In this document: positions 1-9,200 of the stretch, piece after piece
Position numbering within the stretch: the stretch's first letter is position 1
Layout of the letters: each line of letters opens with the position of its first letter
Assembly (NCBI GenBank): GCA_026992315.1
Contig: JALXAG010000279.1
Coordinates: 1-32,309, forward strand
Source: Sneathiellales bacterium
GTDB lineage: Bacteria > Pseudomonadota > Alphaproteobacteria > Minwuiales > Minwuiaceae
Direction of reading: 5' to 3'
Length of the DNA stretch: 32,309 nucleotides
Position numbers and translations under genes: made by a program
The notes under the pieces: model-generated
Databases searched by the model: none
What the model saw: only the letters and a program-made list of their open reading frames with translations
Told to the model about the DNA's origin: nothing

Positions 1-60
1 GCGCTGAATATCCTGCGCCGGATAGGCGATCACCGGCACCCGGCGCAGGATATTCAGCGC
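1..60. repeat. Perfect 20-bp inverted repeat at the window edge
   Basis: Bases 1-20 (GCGCTGAATATCCTGCGCCG) are the exact reverse complement of bases 41-60, with a 20-base spacer. It lies inside the cobI reading frame. A 20-bp perfect hairpin within a conserved methyltransferase gene and touching the very end of the sequence looks more like a fold-back assembly or library artefact than a biological element, but the sequence alone cannot decide. Confidence 0.9.
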
Positions 61-123
61 CTTGAGTGTGATCAGATCCGGATCCCCCGGTCCGACGCCA
101 AGGCCGTAGACTGTTCCGTTCAT
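1..123 (-). CDS. cobI: CobI, precorrin-2 C20-methyltransferase (partial, N-terminus only)
   Basis: Only the first 41 codons lie in the window; the gene runs off the left edge. The protein starts [20 protein letters not shown], which carries the glycine-rich GVGPGDP motif near the N-terminus of tetrapyrrole SAM methyltransferases, and continues with LKALNILRR and VIAYPA, the form seen in CobI/CbiL. The enzyme methylates C20 of precorrin-2 in cobalamin synthesis. Its ATG overlaps the stop of cobL (ATGA at 120-123), so it is the last gene seen in the cbiX-cobH-cobL-cobI operon. The final codons fall in a perfect inverted repeat at the window edge and may not be genuine. Family placement is good from the N-terminal motif and the neighbours, but the catalytic part is not visible. 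Confidence 0.85.
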   Translation of the reverse strand, partial: MNGTVYGLGVGPGDPDLITLKALNILRRVPVIAYPAQDIQR

Positions 124-1343
124 GATTTGACGATTTCCAGTTGGGTTACGGCTCGGGCGGGCTTCCAGCCATGATAGGCGCCGATCGTCGCGCCATGGCT
201 GACCGACAGCCGGCACAGTTTCCCGCCATGATGCCGGTAAAAGGCGCTCAGCGCCGCCTCTCCCTCCAGCGTCACGGCATTGGCGACCAGCCGCCCGCCC
301 TGTTTCAGGCATTCATACAAATGTTCCAGCAATCCGGGGCGGCTGCAACCGCCGCCGAGGAAAACGGCATCGGGCCGGCGCAGCCCCTGAAGGGCCGTTG
401 GCGCCTCCCCTTCCACCACCTCCACCTGCGGGGCGCCCAGCGCCAGGCGGTTTTCATCGATCAGCGCACAGCGCCGGGCCTGCCGTTCGATGGCCGTCGC
501 GGTGAAATGCTGACCCAGCCGCGCCCATTCGATGGCGACCGAACCGCAGCCGGCCCCCACATCCCACAAATGCTGCCCGATCGCGGGGGCCAGCTTCGCC
601 AGCGTCACGGCGCGGATTTCCCGTTTGGTCAACTGCCCGTCATGGGCGAAGGCATCGTCCGGCAGACCCGGCAGCGGCGGCAGATAGGGGCGGGAGGGAT
701 CGGCCACGCATTCGACGGCGACGATGTTCAGATCGGCACAATCCGCCGCTTCCTTCCAGTCGTCGGCGATACCGGCACGGATATGTTCCTTCTCGCCGCC
801 CAGATGTTCCAGCACCCCCATGAAGGCCCGTTCCTGCCCGGTACGGCACAGCAGCGCCGCCAGCTTGCGCGGGGTGGTGCCGTCGCTGGTCAATATCAGC
901 AGCCGCAATCCCGGTGCCAGCGCCGGCACGATCGCCTCCACCGGGCGCCCATGGGCCGACAGGCAGCGCGTATCGGCCTGATTCCAACCGAGACGGGCAC
1001 AGGCCAGGGCAAAGACCGACGGCGCGGGCAGGATGCGCATCTCATGCAGCGGAAAATCCCGCACCAGCTTCGAACCGATGCCGAAATACATCGGATTGCC
1101 CGTGGCCAGCACCGCCACCTTGTGCCCGCGCCAGGCGGCAATCTGGCCGACCGCCTCGCGAAAGGGCGTGGTCCAGGGAACCAGCCTGCAATCCGGGCCT
1201 TGCAGCGGTTCCGCCTTCAGCATGTTCAGATGACGTTCCGCCCCGAACAGAATTTCCGCCGAGGCGATGGCCTCGCGCGCCGCCCGCCCCAGGCCGGGGA
1301 CGCCATCCTCGCCGATACCGACGATGCTCAGCCAGCGTTCCAT
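120..1343 (-). CDS. cobL: CobL, precorrin-6Y C5,15-methyltransferase (decarboxylating)
   Basis: This 407-residue protein is the usual fusion of a CbiE-like methyltransferase half (about residues 1-205, starting [10 protein letters not shown]) and a CbiT-like half (about 225-400) with the SAM-binding stretch [14 protein letters not shown] near residues 260-273. The fused enzyme methylates C5 and C15 of precorrin-6Y and decarboxylates the C12 acetate, giving precorrin-8X. That is the substrate of CobH, whose gene lies immediately upstream with the two reading frames abutting. Its stop overlaps the start of cobI. Length and domain order are normal for the aerobic pathway. Confidence 0.95.
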   Translation of the reverse strand: MERWLSIVGIGEDGVPGLGRAAREAIASAEILFGAERHLNMLKAEPLQGPDCRLVPWTTPFREAVGQIAAWRGHKVAVLATGNPMYFGIGSKLVRDFPLHEMRILPAPSVFALACARLGWNQADTRCLSAHGRPVEAIVPALAPGLRLLILTSDGTTPRKLAALLCRTGQERAFMGVLEHLGGEKEHIRAGIADDWKEAADCADLNIVAVECVADPSRPYLPPLPGLPDDAFAHDGQLTKREIRAVTLAKLAPAIGQHLWDVGAGCGSVAIEWARLGQHFTATAIERQARRCALIDENRLALGAPQVEVVEGEAPTALQGLRRPDAVFLGGGCSRPGLLEHLYECLKQGGRLVANAVTLEGEAALSAFYRHHGGKLCRLSVSHGATIGAYHGWKPARAVTQLEIVKS

Positions 1344-1964
1344 TCACCCCTCCCCGCCCGTGGCCAGCGCGTTGAGTGCCGCCGCCGCCATGGCACTGCC
1401 GCCGCGGCGCCCGCGCACGACGATGCAGGGCAGACCGCTATCGATCAGGGCCTGCTTGGCCTCCGCCGCGCCGACAAAGCCCACGGCCATGCCAATGATC
1501 AGCGCCGGGGGCGGGGCGCCCTCCTCGACAATCTCCAGCAGGCGGAACAGGGCTGTCGGCGCATTGCCGATCACCGCGACCGCCCCGCCCAAATGGGGGC
1601 GCCAGGCCTCCACCGCCATGGCCGAACGCGTCGTTCCCGCCTTTTTCGCGGCTTCGGCCATGCCGTCGTCGTTGAGGGTGCAGATCACCGCATTCGCAGC
1701 GGGCAGGCGGGAACGGATGATCCCTTCGGCCACCATGCGGCAATCGGCCAGCACCGGCGCGCCGCGACTGAGCGCCGCCTGCCCGCCTTCGGCCGCGCCG
1801 GGGCTCTGATACAGATCGTCGGCGATATCGATCATGCCGCAGGCATGGATGACCCGCATGGCCACCGCCCGCGCGGGCCCCTCCAGCCCCGGCAACGGAG
1901 CCTCCGCCCCGATCCGGGCGAAGGATTCCCGATAGATGGCGGCCGGATCGCGCAGGTAATCCAT
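1344..1964 (-). CDS. cobH: CobH, precorrin-8X methylmutase
   Basis: This 206-residue protein matches the CobH/CbiC family. It moves the methyl group from C11 to C12 of precorrin-8X to give hydrogenobyrinate. The active-site histidine sits in the stretch VIHACGM at about residue 40, and glycine-rich motifs such as GNAPTALFRLLE and PALIIGMAVGFVGA, typical of the family, follow later. Length is as expected (about 205-215). It begins two bases after the cbiX stop and its own stop abuts the cobL start, which places it in the same operon. Confidence 0.95.
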   Translation of the reverse strand: MDYLRDPAAIYRESFARIGAEAPLPGLEGPARAVAMRVIHACGMIDIADDLYQSPGAAEGGQAALSRGAPVLADCRMVAEGIIRSRLPAANAVICTLNDDGMAEAAKKAGTTRSAMAVEAWRPHLGGAVAVIGNAPTALFRLLEIVEEGAPPPALIIGMAVGFVGAAEAKQALIDSGLPCIVVRGRRGGSAMAAAALNALATGGEG

Positions 1965-1966
1965 GA

Positions 1967-3001
1967 TCAGGAACCGTCCTGCAGCTTCTTCAGCGTCACC
2001 GGCCCCAGCGGGTGATCGGCATGGGGATAGGGGTGATGGTGGTGATCATGCCCGTGATGATGGTCGTGGTGGTGATCGTGACCGTGGTGGTCATGGCCGT
2101 GATGGTGACCGCCGCCCTGCCCTTCGCGCGCGGCCAGCCCTTCCACGTGATGGTGGTGGCTTTCCTGCGGCAGGCCGATCTCGGCCTCGAAGCCGAGTAT
2201 CTGTTCGCGGTATTTGCACATCTGACAATTCATCAGATTGCGCCCTTCCTCGATCTCGCGAATGCGCTCCAGCACCGTTTCGATCACCTGGGGATGATCG
2301 TTCAGATAGCCGGCCTTGACGAATTCGATATCGGGATGACGGGCGGCGACGATATCGGTGTGATCGTAGATGCGCTGCACCAGAATGCCGTTGAAGAGGA
2401 AATAGGGGAAAACGACAATCCGCCGGAAACCGAGACGGGCGGCCCGCTCCAGCCCCGGCTCGACCAGCGGGAAGGTCACGCCCGAATACAGCGTTTCCCC
2501 CCAGCCGAAACCGAAACCTTCCCACAGAAGGCGCATGACCTTGGCGACATTGGAATTGGCATCCGGGTCCGAGGCGCCGCGGCCCACCACCGCCAGCAAC
2601 GTATCGGCGGCGGGGATGTCGCCCCCGGCGGCATCGAGCGCTTCTTCGATCCGCGCCCCGGCGGCCTTGACCATGCGCGGATCGATCGCCAGCTCCCGCC
2701 CGTAATGAATCTCCACACCCTCATGCGAAGCCTGATAGGTGTTCAGCACCGAGGGGATATCGTTCTTGGCATGGCCGGCGGCGAACAACATGCCCGGCAC
2801 GGCGAGGATACGCTCACAGCCCTGTTCGCGCAGACGGTCCAGCCCGTCGCGAATGATCGGGGTGGCGAATTCCAGATAGCCGTATTCGACCGGCTGCGGC
2901 GCCAGACGTTCGCGCAGCAGCGCCGCCAGGCGGGCAAATTCCGCCACCGCCCGTTCATCGCGGCTGCCGTGGCCGCATAGCATAATTCCGGTCTTGCTCA
3001 T
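1967..3001 (-). CDS. cbiX: CbiX-type sirohydrochlorin cobaltochelatase with Fe-S motif and His-rich tail
   Basis: This 344-residue protein is a long-form CbiX. The first half has the chelatase motif GHGSRDERA with metal-binding His at residue 11, and a second conserved His in AAGHAKND (residue 77). A second chelatase-like half runs from about 130 to 250. After it comes MNCQMC (residues 257-262), which fits the MXCXXC motif known to hold a 4Fe-4S centre in Bacillus megaterium CbiXL, and then a C-terminal tail with 20 histidines between residues 299 and 330. The family inserts cobalt, or sometimes other divalent metals, into sirohydrochlorin. It is the first gene of the cobH-cobL-cobI operon, with an AAAGGCAGG-type ribosome site before the ATG. 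Because the second cobalamin operon encodes CobN, this protein may instead serve siroheme synthesis or early cobalt insertion; the sequence does not say which. Confidence 0.9.
   Translation of the reverse strand: MSKTGIMLCGHGSRDERAVAEFARLAALLRERLAPQPVEYGYLEFATPIIRDGLDRLREQGCERILAVPGMLFAAGHAKNDIPSVLNTYQASHEGVEIHYGRELAIDPRMVKAAGARIEEALDAAGGDIPAADTLLAVVGRGASDPDANSNVAKVMRLLWEGFGFGWGETLYSGVTFPLVEPGLERAARLGFRRIVVFPYFLFNGILVQRIYDHTDIVAARHPDIEFVKAGYLNDHPQVIETVLERIREIEEGRNLMNCQMCKYREQILGFEAEIGLPQESHHHHVEGLAAREGQGGGHHHGHDHHGHDHHHDHHHGHDHHHHPYPHADHPLGPVTLKKLQDGS
2012..2107 (-). repeat. Histidine-codon repeat tract in cbiX
   Basis: Low-complexity repeats of CAT/CAC with GAT and GGC codons encode alternating HHD, HGHDHH and similar units in the cbiX C-terminus. 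The tract is likely a cobalt or nickel store or delivery tail. Being repetitive, it is also a place where copy number could vary between strains or be misassembled. Confidence 0.85.
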
Positions 3002-3094
3002 CTCTGCCTGCCTTTCCCTGCAAACTCATAACCCGCGAATACGCCGGCAACAATGCCCTTGCACATGTGTCGTAATTTTGAATGATCGGCACCC

Positions 3095-4105
3095 ATGATC
3101 CATGGGCCTGTCATAACCGATCCCCTTGCCCGGGCGCTGCTGGTCGCCCTTGCGGCGCTGGCCTTCGATGCGGCGATCGGCGATCCGCCCGCCCTTTACC
3201 GCCGCCTGCCGCATCCGGTGGTGCTGATCGGCCGGCTGATCGGCTGGGCGGATACCCGTTTCAACCGTCCGGACCGCCGCCCCGTCATGAACCGCGCGGC
3301 CGGGCTTGCCGTCGCCCTGTTCGTCGTCCTGACCGCCGTATTGGGCGGTGCGGCCATTGCCCGGCTCGGCGGCTGGCTGGACGAACGGGCCGGTGCCGGC
3401 TGGCTGATCGAGGGGCTGACGGCCTCCGCCCTTCTGGCCGGACGCAGCCTCAAGGAACATGTCATCGCCGTCGCCGCCGGGCTGGAACGCAGCCTGGCGG
3501 ACGGACGTCGCGCCGTTTCGGCGATTGTCGGCCGCGATCCCGACAGCCTCGACGAGGCCGCGGTGGCCCGGGCCGCGGTGGAATCGGCGGCGGAAAACTT
3601 CTCCGACGGGCTGGCGGCACCGCTGTTCTGGCTGCTGATCGGCGGCCTGCCGGGGTTGTGCGCCTATAAGGCCGTCAACACCCTGGACAGCATGATCGGC
3701 CATCTCAGCCCCCGTTACCGTCATTTCGGCTGGGCGGCGGCGCGCATCGACGATGCCGCCAATTTCATCCCCGCCCGTCTCAGCGCCCTGTTGCTGGCCG
3801 CTGCCGGCGCCTTGCTCGGCCGGGGCCGGGCGGCTCTGGCCGCCGCGTTGCGCGATGCCGGTCACCATCGCTCCCCCAATGCCGGCTGGCCCGAAGCGGC
3901 CATGGGCGGGGCGCTGGATCTGGCCCTGGCCGGCCCGCGCCGCTATGGCGAACGGGTGGTGGAGGATCCCTTCATCGGCGGCAGCGGCCCGGCCGATGCC
4001 GGCGCCATCCGCCGCGCCGTCTCGCTGCTCGATTCCGCCCGTCTGCTGATTGCCGCGGCGCTGACCGTCGCGCTGGCGCTGCGCCTGCTGTCGATAACCC
4101 TGTAA
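3095..4105 (+). CDS. cobD: CobD/CbiB, adenosylcobinamide-phosphate synthase (membrane protein)
   Basis: This 336-residue, strongly hydrophobic protein attaches aminopropanol (phosphate) to adenosylcobyric acid. Family motifs are clear: AFDAAIGDPPALYRRLPHPV near the N-terminus, ESAAENFSDGLAAPLFW in the middle, YKAVNTLDSMIGH after it, and an APNAGWPEAAMGG-like segment (SPNAGWPEAAMGGALDL). It is the only plus-strand gene in the cobalamin region. It is divergent from cbiX across a 93-bp gap and convergent with cobQ across 8 bp. No good ribosome-binding site precedes the ATG; an in-frame stop 10-12 bases upstream (3083-3085) excludes an earlier start. Its product feeds cobinamide-phosphate to nucleotide-loop assembly genes that are not in the window. 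Confidence 0.93.
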   Translation: MIHGPVITDPLARALLVALAALAFDAAIGDPPALYRRLPHPVVLIGRLIGWADTRFNRPDRRPVMNRAAGLAVALFVVLTAVLGGAAIARLGGWLDERAGAGWLIEGLTASALLAGRSLKEHVIAVAAGLERSLADGRRAVSAIVGRDPDSLDEAAVARAAVESAAENFSDGLAAPLFWLLIGGLPGLCAYKAVNTLDSMIGHLSPRYRHFGWAAARIDDAANFIPARLSALLLAAAGALLGRGRAALAAALRDAGHHRSPNAGWPEAAMGGALDLALAGPRRYGERVVEDPFIGGSGPADAGAIRRAVSLLDSARLLIAAALTVALALRLLSITL

Positions 4106-4113
4106 GCCGGCGA

Positions 4114-5592
4114 TCATCGGGCCAGCCCCGCCACGGCCAGCAGCCGTTTCATATCGATATGGCGGATCAGGTGATCGGCCAGATCGTCGAGTACCCGCTC
4201 GATCCCCTCCTCATATGCCCCTGTGGCCTGAAAACCGCCATTGAGACGGCGCAGAAAATCCCGCCGCCAGTCATCGGCGGCAAACAAGCCGTGAAGATAA
4301 CAGCCCATGATGCGCCCGTCGGCGCTGACGACACCGGCAGGGGCGCCGTTCTCGTCACGAAACGGCGCTTCGGCTTCCCTCGCCTGGCTGCGGCCGACAT
4401 GCATTTCATACCCATGCAGGACATGGCCACTGCGCACACAGCGCAAGCGAGCCTCCCGCAGGACCTTTTCGCCCGTCAGCACCGTATCCACGGGCAGAAG
4501 ATCCAGCCCATCCGCCGTGCCGGAGATCCCCTCGATACCGTCGGGATCGGCGATCCGCCGCCCGAGCATCTGCAGACCCGCACAAATGCCCAGCACATGA
4601 CCGCCGCGACGCCAGTGGGCGCGGATATCCACATCCCAGCCCTGGGCGCGCAGAAAGGCCAGATCGGCCAGCGTCGCCTTGGAACCGGGCAGGACGACCA
4701 GATCCGCATCGCCGGGCAGGGCCTCGCCCGGCTGCAGGAAAATCAGCTCCACATCCGCCTCGGCCCGCAGCGGATCGAAATCGTCGAAATTGGCGATATG
4801 CGGCAGGCGGGGAATGCAGATCTTCACCCGGCGATGTGCGGACGCGGGGGGGGACGGATTTCCGCCCGCGCCCAGGGCCATGCTGTCTTCCGCCGGCAGG
4901 CGGGCGGCATCGGCGAACCAGGGCACCAGCCCCAGCCCCGGCCAGCCGCTGTGTTCCTCGATCATCCGCATGCCGGTTTCGAACAGGGCCGGATCGCCGC
5001 GAAACTTGTTGACGATAAAACCGCAAATCCGCGCGCGATCCTCTTCCGCCAGCACCGCGCCGGTACCGACGATCTGGGCGATCACCCCGCCACGGTCGAT
5101 ATCGCCGATCAGCACCACCGGCAGATTGGCGGCGGCGGCAAATCCCATATTGGCGATGTCGCGTCCGCGCAGATTGATTTCCGCCGGGCTGCCCGCCCCT
5201 TCGACCAGCACGATATCGGCGGAAGCCGCCAGACGGCGATAGGCCGCCAGCGCCTCTTCCAGCAGCGCCGGCTTATGGCGGTGATAGTCACGGGCCGAGA
5301 AACTGCCCCGGACCCGCCCGTTCACGACAAGCTGGCTTTGCCGTTCCCCCTGCGGTTTCAGCAGAACCGGATTCATATCGACATGCGCGGCCACGGCGCA
5401 GGCGCGCGCCTGCAGGGCCTGGGCGCGGCCGATTTCGCCGCCATCGGCCACCGCGGCATTGTTCGACATATTCTGCGGCTTGAACGGGCGCACCCGCAGG
5501 CCGCGCCGATGCAGGGCCCGGCACAGCCCGGCCACCAGCAGGCTTTTGCCCACATCCGAGCCCGTGCCCTGAAACATCAGCGCCGCCGTCAT
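4114..5592 (-). CDS. cobQ: CobQ, cobyric acid synthase
   Basis: This 492-residue glutamine-dependent amidotransferase adds four amide groups to adenosylcobyrinic acid a,c-diamide. The N-terminal ATP-binding domain has a P-loop variant FQGTGSDVGKSLL (residues 8-19) and the signature KPQNMSNNAA (39-48). The C-terminal class I glutaminase domain has the nucleophile Cys337 in GICAGLQML and His434 in CYLHGLF. The region between the domains (residues 241-254) is a poorly conserved linker carrying a run of eight identical bases. Its ATG shares one base with the cobO stop (TGATG), so it is the last gene of cobW-cobN-cobO-cobQ. Confidence 0.95.
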   Translation of the reverse strand: MTAALMFQGTGSDVGKSLLVAGLCRALHRRGLRVRPFKPQNMSNNAAVADGGEIGRAQALQARACAVAAHVDMNPVLLKPQGERQSQLVVNGRVRGSFSARDYHRHKPALLEEALAAYRRLAASADIVLVEGAGSPAEINLRGRDIANMGFAAAANLPVVLIGDIDRGGVIAQIVGTGAVLAEEDRARICGFIVNKFRGDPALFETGMRMIEEHSGWPGLGLVPWFADAARLPAEDSMALGAGGNPSPPASAHRRVKICIPRLPHIANFDDFDPLRAEADVELIFLQPGEALPGDADLVVLPGSKATLADLAFLRAQGWDVDIRAHWRRGGHVLGICAGLQMLGRRIADPDGIEGISGTADGLDLLPVDTVLTGEKVLREARLRCVRSGHVLHGYEMHVGRSQAREAEAPFRDENGAPAGVVSADGRIMGCYLHGLFAADDWRRDFLRRLNGGFQATGAYEEGIERVLDDLADHLIRHIDMKRLLAVAGLAR

Positions 5593-6230
5593 CAGAATTC
5601 GATGCCCTTCTGTGCCTTCACCCCGGCGCGGAAGGGATGTTTGATCTGCGTCATCTCGGTCACCAGATCGGCGGCTTCGATCAGGCGATCCTTCGCATTG
5701 CGCCCGGTGACCACCACATGCAGGTCGCGCGGGCGACCCTCCAGAAAGGAGACCACCTCCTCCAGATCGAGATGCTCATAACGCAGCACGATGTTCAACT
5801 CGTCCAGAATGACCATGTCATAGGCCGGGTTATCGCCCCGGCAGGCATCGATCATTTCCTTCGAGACCTCCCAGGCCCGTTCGGCGGCGGCGATGTCGCG
5901 GGCGCGGTCCTGGGTTTCCCAGGTGAAGCCCTCGCCCATGGTGCGGATGGTCACCTGATCGGGAAAACGTTCGAGCACCGCCCGCTCGCCGGTTTCCCAT
6001 TTGCCCTTGACGAACTGCACGATACCGACGCGCATGCCATTGCCGATGGCCCGCGCCGCCAGGCCGAAGGCGGCCGTGGACTTGCCCTTGCCCTTGCCCG
6101 TATGGACAATCAGCAATCCCTTTTCGATGGTCTTGGTCGCGAGTATCTTGTCGCGCGCCGCCTTTTTCTTGCGCGCCTTTTCATTGGCGCGGGCGAATGC
6201 ATCCTCCTGGCGGTCGCCGGTTTCGCTCAT
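5592..6230 (-). CDS. cobO: CobO, cob(I)yrinic acid a,c-diamide adenosyltransferase
   Basis: This 212-residue protein of the CobA/CobO/BtuR family transfers the 5'-deoxyadenosyl group from ATP to the cobalt of cobyrinate diamide. The P-loop is VHTGKGKGKSTAAFGLA, with the core GKGKGKST at residues 45-52. The later stretch DMVILDELNIVLRY fits the Walker B-like segment. I chose the start MSETGDRQE at 6230 because it overlaps the cobN stop as ATGA and is preceded by GGGGAG on the sense strand. A further 20 codons upstream are open but lie within cobN. Basic residues after the start (KARKKKAARDK) are typical of the family N-terminus. Confidence 0.95.
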   Translation of the reverse strand: MSETGDRQEDAFARANEKARKKKAARDKILATKTIEKGLLIVHTGKGKGKSTAAFGLAARAIGNGMRVGIVQFVKGKWETGERAVLERFPDQVTIRTMGEGFTWETQDRARDIAAAERAWEVSKEMIDACRGDNPAYDMVILDELNIVLRYEHLDLEEVVSFLEGRPRDLHVVVTGRNAKDRLIEAADLVTEMTQIKHPFRAGVKAQKGIEF

Positions 6231-9200
6231 GCTGTCTCTCCCCTGATTTCGTCGATGATGGCGCGGGCATGGTTCAGCCGTGGCCGCCACAGGCCCCGTT
6301 CCAGCGCTTCATTGAACTTTTCGGCCATTTCCCGGCGGGCATCGGGATTGTGCTCGCGCAGGAACCGCTCCACCGCCGCATCGCCCAGATAGGCATCGAA
6401 AAGCAGATCGAAATGATGATCCTCGACCACCCTGGCGGTGGCGGCAAAGGCGAAGAGATAATCCACCGTCGCCGCCATTTCGAAAGCCCCCTTATAGCCG
6501 TGGCGCATGGCGGCGCGGATCCATTTGGGATTGGCCGCGCGGGCACGGACGATGCGCCCCACTTCCTCGCGCAGGGTGGCGATGCGCGGCCGTTCGGGGC
6601 GGGAATGATCGTTATGATAGATGGCAGGCTGCCGCCCCGACAGATGGCGCACCGCCGCGGCCATGCCGCCCTCGAACTGATAGTAATCGTCGGAATCGAG
6701 AATGTCGTGTTCGCGGTTGTCCTGATTCTGCACCACCGCCTCGGCCTCGCCGAGACGGCGGGAGAATTGCTTATGGGCAGGGCGCCCCTGCTGCCCGCCG
6801 CCATAGACATAACCGCCCCAGGCCAGATAAACCCCGGCCAGATCGGCATCGTCCTGCCAGCCGCCTTCGTCGATCATCGCCTGCAGCCCGGCCCCGTATG
6901 CCCCGGGTTTGGAGCCGAATACCCGGCTGCCGGCAAGCCGTTCGGCCTGCACCGCCTCCATGCCCGATGCCGCAAGCTCCCGCGCCTCGCGGCGGATGCG
7001 GGCGGCGATGGGATTGATCTCTTCCGGCTCATCGAGCCTTGCCAGGGCGCGCACGGCACTGTCGAACAGATCGATCTGTGCCGGAAAGGCATCGCGGAAA
7101 AAGCCGGATATGCGCAGCGTCACATCGATGCGCGGGCGATCGAGGATATCGGGCGGCAGGATCTCGAAACCGTTGACCCGGCCCGAGCCCTGATCCCATT
7201 GCGGACGCACCCCGATCAGCGCCATGGCCTGGGCGATATCGTCGCCGCCGGTGCGCATATTCGCCGTGCCCCAGGCCGAAAGTGCCAGGGCTCGGGGCCA
7301 GTCGCCATGCTCCTGACGGTGACGCTCCAGCAGCAGGGAGGCGCTTTTCCATCCCAACGCCCAGGCCGCCGGGGTCGGGACGGTGCGGCTGTCGACGGAA
7401 TAGAAATTGCGCCCCGTGGGCAGCACATCGGGGCGGGCACGGGACGGCGCGCCCGAAGGGCCGGGTTCGAGAAACCGCCCCTCCAGCGCCCGAAGCAGCC
7501 CGGCGATTTCCCGCTCGCCGCAGGATTGCAGCAGCGGGCGCAGTTCGTCATCGATGTAACCGAGCACGGCACGGCTCTGTCCCCAGCCATCCTCCGGCCG
7601 CCGCCGCCCGGCGACCAGCTCCAGGGCCAGTATTTCCAGCCGCTCCACCGTATCGCCATGGCTGCGCCAGGCGCCGCACGGAAGATCGCCGAGGACCGGG
7701 GGGCGGGAGCCGGTCCAGGGATCGGCAAAGACACAGTCGAGCGGATCGAACCCTTCGCCCAGCTGCAGATCCGCCGCCAGAGCCCGGATCAGGGACGCAT
7801 TGCGCCCATGCCCGTCATGACGCGGCAGGCGGGTCAGCGCCACCAAAAGCCCGGCAAGCTGTTCGCCCTCCGGTGCCTGGCCGAATACATGCAGCCCGTC
7901 GCGGATCTGCAGTTCCTTCAGTTCGCAAAGATAGTTGTCGATCTTGCTCAGCGCATCCTCGGCGGAGGCATCCTCGCCGATTCCGGCATCGCGGCCCAGA
8001 CCGCTGATGCGCGCCAGCGACAGGATCTCATCGGCCAGATGGGCCAGGCGGCGCGGATCGACCCCGGCGGCATCGTAATATTCATCGACCAGCCGTTCGA
8101 GATCGGCCAGCGGACCGTAGGTTTCCGCCCGCGCCAGCGGCGGCGTCAGATGATCGACGATAACGGCGGCAGCCCGGCGCTTGGCCTGGGTGCCTTCGCC
8201 CGGATCGTTGACGATGAAGGGATAGATATGCGGCAGCGGCCCCAGCACCGCTTCCGGCAGACAGGCGGCGGACAGGGCCACGGCCTTGCCCGGCAGCCAT
8301 TCGAGATTGCCGTGCTTGCCCATGTGAATAACGGCCTGCACGCCGGCGCGGGAGCGCAGATAAAAATAGAAGGCCAGATAACCATGCGGCGGCACCAGAT
8401 CGGGATCGTGATAGGTGCGGACCGGATCGATGTTATAGCCGCGCGCCGGCTGGATGCCGATCCAGACATTGCCGAAACGGTGCAGGGGTAGCACGAAACC
8501 GCCACGGTCCTCATCGAAGAACGGATCCGCCCCGAACGCCCCCCATTGCCCTTCGATCGCCCGGCGCACTTCTGCGGGCAGGGTCTGCCATTGTCGCCTG
8601 TAGTCCTCCGCCGTCATGACGATGCCGCCGTGGCGCCGCCCCGGGGCATTGGTCGGCCCGGCGCGCAGCACATCCATCAGCGCCGCCGCATCCTCCAGAC
8701 CGGCACCGGTATCGTAACCCGCCGCCGCCAGTGCCCGCAGCACCGTCACCGTTCCCGCCGGCGTATCCAGCCCGACGCCATTGGCCAGACGGCCGTCGCG
8801 GTTGGGATAATTGGCCAAAATCAGCGCCACGCGTCTTTCCCCCGCAGGGCTATGGCGCAGCCGCGCCCAAGCGGCCGCCAGCCGGGCGGTAAAACCGATC
8901 CGGTCGGCCACGGGCACATAGCCCGCCAGCGATATCTGACAGCGTTCGTCCCGCTCGGCCTCTCCCTTGAAGGAAACGGCCCGGGCAAGGATGCGCCCAT
9001 CCACTTCGGGCAGGGAAACGTTCATGGCGATATCGCGCGCGCCGAGACCGTTTTTCCCCTGCCGCCACAACGCTTCGCCACTGGCGGAAAAAATCACCTG
9101 CAGAACCGGACAGTCCGCCACATCGAAGGGCCCCTGCCGCCTGCCCGCGCCCGGGGCGGAGACGGCGAAGGATGTGGCATTCAGAATGATGTCGGGGGGA

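Noticed and set aside
141-2015. Long plus-strand open frame opposite cobL and cobH
   Set aside because: Glutamine/arginine/proline-rich composition typical of antisense frames in GC-rich DNA; the minus strand carries cobL and cobH.
2012-2980. Long plus-strand open frame opposite cbiX, starting with a valine/methionine-rich stretch
   Set aside because: It is the antisense image of the cbiX His-rich tail and body; cbiX has clear family motifs and this frame has none.
3002-3094. Possible second cobalamin riboswitch before cbiX
   Set aside because: Only 93 bases are available and neither the B12 box nor the CCCCGCAACTG core is present on either strand.
4106-4113. Terminator between convergent cobD and cobQ
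   Set aside because: Only 8 bases separate the genes and no stem with a T-run was found around them.
6197-8491. 764-codon plus-strand frame opposite cobN
   Set aside because: No recognisable domain; cobN motifs run through the whole opposite strand.
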